A stretch of 64,000 bases of DNA from Sorex araneus (Eukaryota; Chordata; Mammalia; Eulipotyphla; Soricidae). Every line of letters starts with the position of its first letter. Position 1 is the stretch's first letter. The stretch covers positions 368,879,386-368,943,385 of the forward strand of contig NC_073303.1 of assembly GCF_027595985.1 (NCBI RefSeq), written 5' to 3'. The notes under the pieces were generated by a model that was not told the origin of the DNA, searched no databases, and saw only the letters and a list, made by a program, of their open reading frames with translations. Shown here piece by piece: positions 58,761 through 64,000 of the stretch. The position numbers and the translations under genes are program-made.

Positions 58761-58996
58761 CTGGAGACCAGGAAGACGCCTGCAGAGCCGGGCTGCTGGT
58801 GCAGCAAGCGGCCGAGGCAGCCCGAGCCGCTGCTGCATCCGGCGCTTCGGGCTCGCCGCGCTCCCCTGGGCTGAGGCGGGGCGGCCGGCTCTGGCCGGGC
58901 CGTGGCGGTGCACGGTGCGCCCGGACGCCGGCGGGGGTCTCCGCCCGCGGCCTGTCAGCGCGGCAGGGGAGGCGCCCACACTCCTGACAGGATAAG

Positions 58997-59516
58997 ATGG
59001 CGGCCATGGCTTCGGGAGGGAGCGGCGGCGGGAGCGGCGGCGTGAACCCCTTCCTGAGCGACACGGACGAGGACGACGACGAGGTGGCGGCGAGAGAGGA
59101 GCGGCGGGCCGGGCTCCGGCTGGGCTCGGGGGGCGGCCTGGATCCCGGCTCGGCGGACTCGCTGTCCCCGCAGGACCCCGTGGCCTTAGGGGGCGGCGCG
59201 CGCCCCGGGCTCCCCGGGGAGGCGGCGGCGGCGGCGGGGGGCGGCGCGGAGACCCCGGCGCGCCTGTCCATCGACGCCATCGCGGCGCAGCTGCTGCGCG
59301 ACCAGTACCTGCTCACGGCGCTGGAGCTGCACACGGAGCTGCTGGAGAGCGGCCGCGAGCTGCCCCGCCTGCGCGACTACTTCTCCAACCCCGGCAACTT
59401 CGAGCGGCAGAGCGGGACCCCGCCGGGGCTGGGGGCGCCGGGCGTCCCCGGAGCGGCGGGCCTCGGCGGGGCCGGCGGGCGGGAGCCGAGTACGGCGTCC
59501 GGCGGGGGACAGCTCA
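58997..59516 (+). CDS. RELCH: RELCH exon 1, N-terminus with LisH motif
   Basis: RELCH (formerly KIAA1468) is a RAB11-binding protein with LisH, coiled-coil and HEAT regions; it is reported to act in cholesterol transfer from recycling endosomes to the trans-Golgi. This exon encodes 173 codons plus one base, starting MAAMASGGSG. Visible parts are a Gly/Ser-rich start, an NPF tripeptide at 17-19, an acidic stretch SDTDEDDDE, and a LisH motif at about 90-122 with the conserved run RLSIDAIAAQLLRDQYLLTA. The segment RLRDYFSNPGNFERQ follows. A GTAAGT donor begins at 59517 and the split codon agrees with the human junction. A second in-frame ATG three codons later could also be used. The rest of the gene lies to the right of the window. 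Confidence 0.96.
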
Positions 59517-59775
59517 GTAAGTGCGCGCAGCCGGGGGCCGGGAGCGCGCGGGGCGGGGGGCGCCCTCCGGGGAACGCGTGGGACAGCGCCGAGTGGAGTG
59601 GAGGGACCCCGCGCTCTCCCCCCGCTGTACCCCTTTATCCTGCGGCCCCCTGATGAATGCAGGTGGGGGGGCACAGCAACACACCCCGAGTTTCTCGTGC
59701 ATTGGAGCTGGTGGTTCGGGGGCTCCAGATAGACTCCCCAGGCGTAGTGGCTTGTTGATTTCTTTTCTCTTTTTA

Positions 59776-59970
59776 TTTTTTTTTGCTTTTGTGTGGTTGG
59801 GGTGGGGGGCGGTGGTGTTACATCCGACAATGCCCAGGGGCTACTCCTGGCTCTCCATGCAGGTATTACCCCTGGCGGTGCTCAGGGGACCTTGTGGGAT
59901 GCTGGGGATCGAACCCGGGTTGTCCTCCTGCAAAGCAAACGCCCTCCCCGCTGTACTATAGCTCCAGCCC
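59776..59970 (-). repeat. SINE type A in RELCH intron 1
   Basis: Reversed copy with an extra G-rich stretch GGTTGGGGTGGGGGGCGG near the tail. It lies 260 bases beyond RELCH exon 1, at the CpG-island edge. Confidence 0.9.
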
Positions 59971-61329
59971 CGTGGCGTGTGGCTTTCAGTGTTTTCCCCC
60001 CTTTTCCTCCGCTCCCCTGGCTCCCCGCTTCCAGGAAACCAGTGTCCCTTCAATTCCTGCGGACCCGCCGCCGCCTCCCGAGCCCAGAGAGTGGCCGAGG
60101 GAGAAAGGCGGTGGCCCGCGGCCCAGACCAGCTCCCCTGCAGCCCGTTTCTCCCGGGGAGCGCCTCCGCCCCGCTGCAGGTCTGGGCTCTGCGCGGTGTC
60201 CTTCGGGACGCGTCCCTCCTTGCCCATCTCCGTGCCTCGATTCCCGTGTCCAGCATTGCCGGCGATTTCAGGAGCCGGGCCAGCGAGTTCTGCAGCTGCT
60301 CCCGCGGTCCCACCCACCTGGCAGGCTCTTCCCTCCGCGTACATGAGGAAATTTCTTTATGATGCTACGATCCTTTTTATTTTTATTTATTTTTTTCTGG
60401 ACAGAAATCATTCATCCCCATTCAACACACACGTCTAAAGGTTTCATGTGACTTGAAAACGTGTTACCGAATGGATACTGTTGCTAGAGGAAGCCAAATA
60501 GAAGGAACTTGTTCACGCAAGTCACATGCACCGTGTTAAAATTGTAGCCCAAATCATGTTTTGTTTCTTATACTTTTGGAAGGTGCTAGGGACTTAGGTT
60601 GGCAACTTAGAGACGGCAGAAGCGTGTGGCACGTTCACTAGCCATTTTCTCAGTTGGCTGTGCAATTGTCTGGGTTGGTAGTTCTTTACCCGAATCTTTC
60701 TTTTTTCAGGAAGAGATTTCCTCTTTGTTGACCTTTCACACTGTAAAATGTAACAAATCAGTGTAGCAAATTGTTGCGTAGTTGGCTGTAGGAAAGTTTT
60801 TTGTTGTTTGCATTTTGAAGATTTCTCCATTATCTAGTGATAGATGTTTATCAACAAGCTCCTAAAAATTTCTTGGCAGCTCAGATGCTGTCATTATGAA
60901 CATATGAAGGCCAAGTAAGTCTCTCCAGGCCTAGCTAATTGCAGTGCTCTCAGTGACCACCCCACCCCTCCCTCAAAACAAGAAAAAGAAAAGCCCCGGG
61001 TCCATAAGACATGAAGAGACACTTCACAGTGAAAGATACTGTGGCAGAAATTAAAAGGTTGATGGCAAAACACCCCCAAGGGACTCGACACCTCTGGTCC
61101 TCTGGAAGGGAAGTTTAAACCTCCGGATACGGATACCATAGTGTTCTTAGTAGACTAACTGAAGTCAAAGCCTGAAGGTGAAGAGTGTTTGGGGCGTGTA
61201 TGGAAACTATCTACAGCCAGGAATGTTCACTAGTTCAGGCATAGAGCTGGCAGTGTGACTGACTCAGTGATGGAGCTGCCGCCTCGCTCATTTCAGGCCC
61301 TTGTTTCCTGAGAAAAGTGTAAATAGTTT

Positions 61330-61520
61330 TTGGGGCTTTTTGCTTTTGTTTTGGGGCCCTGCTTGGACTTTGTGTGGGGGCCACGCCTGGACTGTTGTGG
61401 ACTAACCCCTGATTCTGGGTTCAGGGATCATTCCTTGCACTGCTTGGGCGGTGCCAGAGAACAAACTGGCTTCCAGAGTGTGCAGAGCAAGCACTTAAGC
61501 AGTCTACTATCTCTCAGCCC
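61330..61520 (-). repeat. Diverged SINE, type A
   Basis: GGGCCCTGCTTGGAC, TGATTCTGGGTTCAGGG and GAGCAAGCACTTAAGCAG. Confidence 0.55.
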
Positions 61521-61559
61521 AGAAAAATAGCTTTATAATTTTTATATTTTATTTTTAAA

Positions 61560-61760
61560 CGCATACTGTGACCCAGCAATTCTATTCTTAGTTATTACCA
61601 CAAAGAAACGAAAAACTTGCAGTCATGCAACATTTTAACAAGCAGCTTCCTGTCAGCTCTTTACGTAGCCCCAGCTTGTAAAACAGATATGTCCAACAAC
61701 AGATGAATGAATAAACTGGAAAGGAATGAACGACTAACACATTAAAACATGGATAAATTT
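61560..61760 (+). mobile_element. Old L1 ORF2 fragment
   Basis: GACCCAGCAATTCTATTC and CCAACAACAGATGAATGA are conserved L1 ORF2 C-terminal coding words. Confidence 0.55.
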
Positions 61761-61857
61761 TTTCCTTTTTTTTTTTATGTAGCTTTTTATTCAGCCACTG
61801 ATTAAGCGGATTGAATTGGGCATGAGCTCCACTTTACGATTTAATTTTTTAAAAAAA

Positions 61858-62640
61858 ATTTTAATTGAATATCCATGAGATAGACTATTACAAAACTGTT
61901 CAAATTGGGTTTCAGTCATACAATGATCCAGCACCCATCCCTCTACCAGTGTACATTTTCCACCACCAATGTACCCTGTTTCCTTCCCACCATCCCCCAG
62001 CCCCCTACCCCCCACCCTCAGCCTCTCTGTGGGAGACAATTTCCTTCTTGCTCTCTCTCTCCTTTTCCATTTGTGCACTGTGTTTTGCAATACAGATGAC
62101 AAGAGGTCGTGGTGTTTGTTCAGGCCATTCAGTATTTTTACCGTGATGGTAAGACTGGAGTAGCTTTTCAATTGGGTGGCTGCTTTGAGGTGTGGATGTG
62201 ACTGCCAAGGCTTTTGGAAGTACAGGAAAGTGGGGGGAGGTAGCCCATCCTGACCCCGAGAAAGCCTGAAAATTTCAGTCACAAAACCCACATACTTGAA
62301 CTTTCAGCATATTATATCTTGGTGAGGTCTGACCTGAGAAGGTGAGATCAGGCCAGTTGTATGGTGGTGATTTTGGATTGTAGAAGCAAGCAATTGCTGG
62401 GGGCTCTGCTTGGGTGGACCCCCCTGAACATCCTGGCCCCCTCCAATTTTCCCAGTGTGTTCAGCTATGCATGGGTCCAAGATTAACTGTGGCTTTTGAT
62501 CTCTTCAAGCATTTATTTATGGGTCTCTAAAGCAAGGCCAATAGTAGAGCTTACAGGGTGGAGATGACTGCCAGTGCTTCCATGAGTATTGGGAAGTGTG
62601 GGGAGGTAGCCAATCCCAACTAAAACATGGATACATTTCA
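61858..62640 (-). mobile_element. L1 3'-untranslated and adjacent region (minus strand)
   Basis: Reversed L1 3' end: CATACAATGATCCAGCACCC, CCACCACCAATGTACCC, the pyrimidine-rich GCTCTCTCTCTCC stretch. Further right a unit around GGAAGTGTGGGGAGGTAGCC at about 62590 repeats one near 62220-62245, suggesting an internal duplication. Confidence 0.65.
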
Positions 62641-63008
62641 AGAGTTTTCAGCTCTAAGAAAGAAACCAAGCAAAGGCAAAACTTACAAAAATTCTCAATT
62701 AGGGAAATTTGCCTTTCGCTTCCCTGGAAAATGCTGGACTTAAGCCCATTGTCAGCATATTGTCTCAGTATCATTTTTCTTTCCATAACATAGTATGTCT
62801 TACAAAGAAAACTTTTCAGTCTTTTTAATGACTCAAGTTTTTTGGTGTCCTGCATAAAAATATTTTCCTACCCCAACATGGTGAGATTTCTCTCCTCTGT
62901 TCTAGAAGTTTTGTAATTTTAGATTTTTACATTTAGTTCTGTAATGGCAGGGCTGCATTTTTATAAAGATACTGTGATAAGAATGTCATACATATTGCTC
63001 GCATAAAT

Positions 63009-63246
63009 GTAGCACTGTCCCGTTGTTCATCAGTTCATTTAAGTGGGCACCGGTAACATCTCCATTGTGAGGCTTATTGTTACTGTTTTTGGCATGTCAA
63101 ATACACCACGGGTAGCTTGCCTTGTCTGCCGTGCCGGCAGGATACGCTCGGTAGCTTGCCAGGCTCTCCGAGAGGGACGGCGGAATCAAACCGGGTCGGC
63201 CATGTGCAAGGCAAACGCTCTACCCGCTGTGCTATCGCTCCAGTCC
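63009..63246 (-). repeat. SINE type B
   Basis: Reversed copy with CCCGTTGTTCATCAG at the 3' side, the doubled GGTAGCTTGCC units, and CTATCGCTCCAGTCCC at the head end. The CAGTGA tail is lost. Confidence 0.92.
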
Positions 63247-63549
63247 CATATATGTACAGACATAAATATAACATGAGCTTTAGTTTCAATACATCTATGT
63301 TTACAAATTTCAGTCAGATAAATCGATAAATAACCAGTAAATAAATATCAGTCAGATAAATATATAAATGCTAAAATAAGTCTGTGATTATTGCCTACTG
63401 TATTTTAAAGATACTGATTACACAATTTTAGAAATTCTAAGGTTGAATCCTTCATTAAATATACTTACTGCCTGCCTTTCAAGGTTCTCTGTATTCAGCT
63501 AATGAATAAGTTCAGTTGCCTCTGGCCAAGAGATGAATTAGTTACACAC

Positions 63550-63890
63550 ACAAACTGAAACTTTGAGACTTCCCAGTTCTGGATACATGGATTTTGGAGG
63601 TAGAGAGGTGAGGAGATGCGCATCTGGAAGTAGAAGGAAGTTAGTGCTTTTCTCCATACTTGGCCTTACGCTCCTCTTCCATCTGACTATTGGTAAACCA
63701 TGTCCTCCGTAATAAATCTTTTACCTGAATCTGTGAATGAACTGACTTGAAGTTCTGTGAACTGCCCAGCCAGCCTGTGGAGGGTGTCCCAGGAACTCCA
63801 GGCACTAGTTGGTCGGAAGCACAGAAAAAAGCTTGACACAGAAAAAAGATTGACACACTGCAAAGCATTCAAAGATTTAAGGAATCTAAC
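63550..63890 (-). other. Unassigned open stretch at right end
   Basis: On the minus strand 63641-63868 is open and ends with a charged run, SQMEEERKAKYGEKH. I cannot name a family, see no splice or poly-A signals, and two ATGs compete. TTTTTTCTGTGTCAA is doubled near its left side. Confidence 0.25.
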
Positions 63891-64000
63891 TTGATAACTG
63901 ATGTTTTAGTAGAAATCATATTGACTGAATCAAAATGCTCATGACATACACTATGGAAGGCCTGGTGCTTGATACATTATAGTATCATTGCAATGTTTAC

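Larger units (their letters stand above)
58090..59660. promoter_or_regulatory. CpG-island bidirectional promoter of PIGN and RELCH
   Basis: GC content and CpG density rise sharply here compared with the AT-rich flanks. The island covers the presumed PIGN first exon, the intergenic gap and RELCH exon 1. No TATA box is seen near either presumed start, as is usual for such housekeeping promoters. The head-to-head order agrees with the human locus. Confidence 0.85.
59517..64000 (+). other. RELCH: RELCH intron 1 (partial)
   Basis: No second RELCH exon was found. The first 150 bases continue the CpG island. Positions 59971-61320 and 62880-63008 hold nothing recognised apart from short T-rich runs. 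Repeats are listed separately. Confidence 0.8.

Noticed and set aside
58103-59334. Long overlapping open frames on both strands in the CpG island
   Set aside because: High GC depletes stop codons; only the RELCH frame matches a known protein.
59517-64000. Search for RELCH exon 2
   Set aside because: No segment encodes the expected NRAGSISTLDSLDF region; it must lie beyond the window.

Overview
This is nuclear DNA of a placental mammal. The coding evidence is the 5' half of PIGN on the minus strand and the first exon of RELCH (KIAA1468) on the plus strand. The two genes are head to head across one CpG-island promoter, the arrangement known from human chromosome 18q21. The dominant repeat is a tRNA-headed SINE with about 50 copies. 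From memory it looks like the shrew (Soricidae, probably Sorex) SOR-type SINE, so a shrew is the most likely source. The genus is an inference; the two gene calls do not depend on it.

Layout, left to right: 1-6860 is PIGN intron. Thirteen PIGN coding exons run right to left from 53955 (start codon) to 6861. They encode residues 1-478 in one unbroken frame, and every exon has GT/AG borders and compatible phase. A likely untranslated exon lies at 56363-56440 and a likely first exon ends at 58399. The CpG-island bidirectional promoter spans about 58090-59660 and carries two TCTCGCGAGA elements, a CCAAT box and GC boxes. RELCH exon 1 is coding from 58997 to 59516, and RELCH intron 1 fills the rest of the window.

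The PIGN part supplies the luminal phosphoethanolamine-transferase (alkaline-phosphatase-like) domain plus the first and second membrane segments. All expected metal-site and nucleophile motifs are visible. The RELCH exon supplies the acidic NPF-containing N-terminus and the LisH motif. One gene acts in GPI-anchor synthesis in the ER and the other in recycling-endosome cholesterol transport. They share a promoter, not a pathway.

The introns are rich in retroelements. There are two SINE lineages with the same tRNA-like head but different bodies and tails (poly-A, or a CAGTGA repeat), plus head-less relatives. L1 fragments occur on both strands, with L2 remnants and a processed RPL10 pseudogene. 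Three solo LTRs of one family of about 1.1-1.2 kb have 5-6 bp target duplications. One of them sits inside an older MaLR-type LTR and is itself interrupted by a gamma-type solo LTR with a 4-bp duplication. The most unusual local structure is a tandem mosaic of truncated SINE heads and TG repeats at 31610-32095 that contains a perfect 26-bp palindrome. I found no gene cluster that looks like a new functional system; the novelty here lies in repeat biology and promoter architecture.
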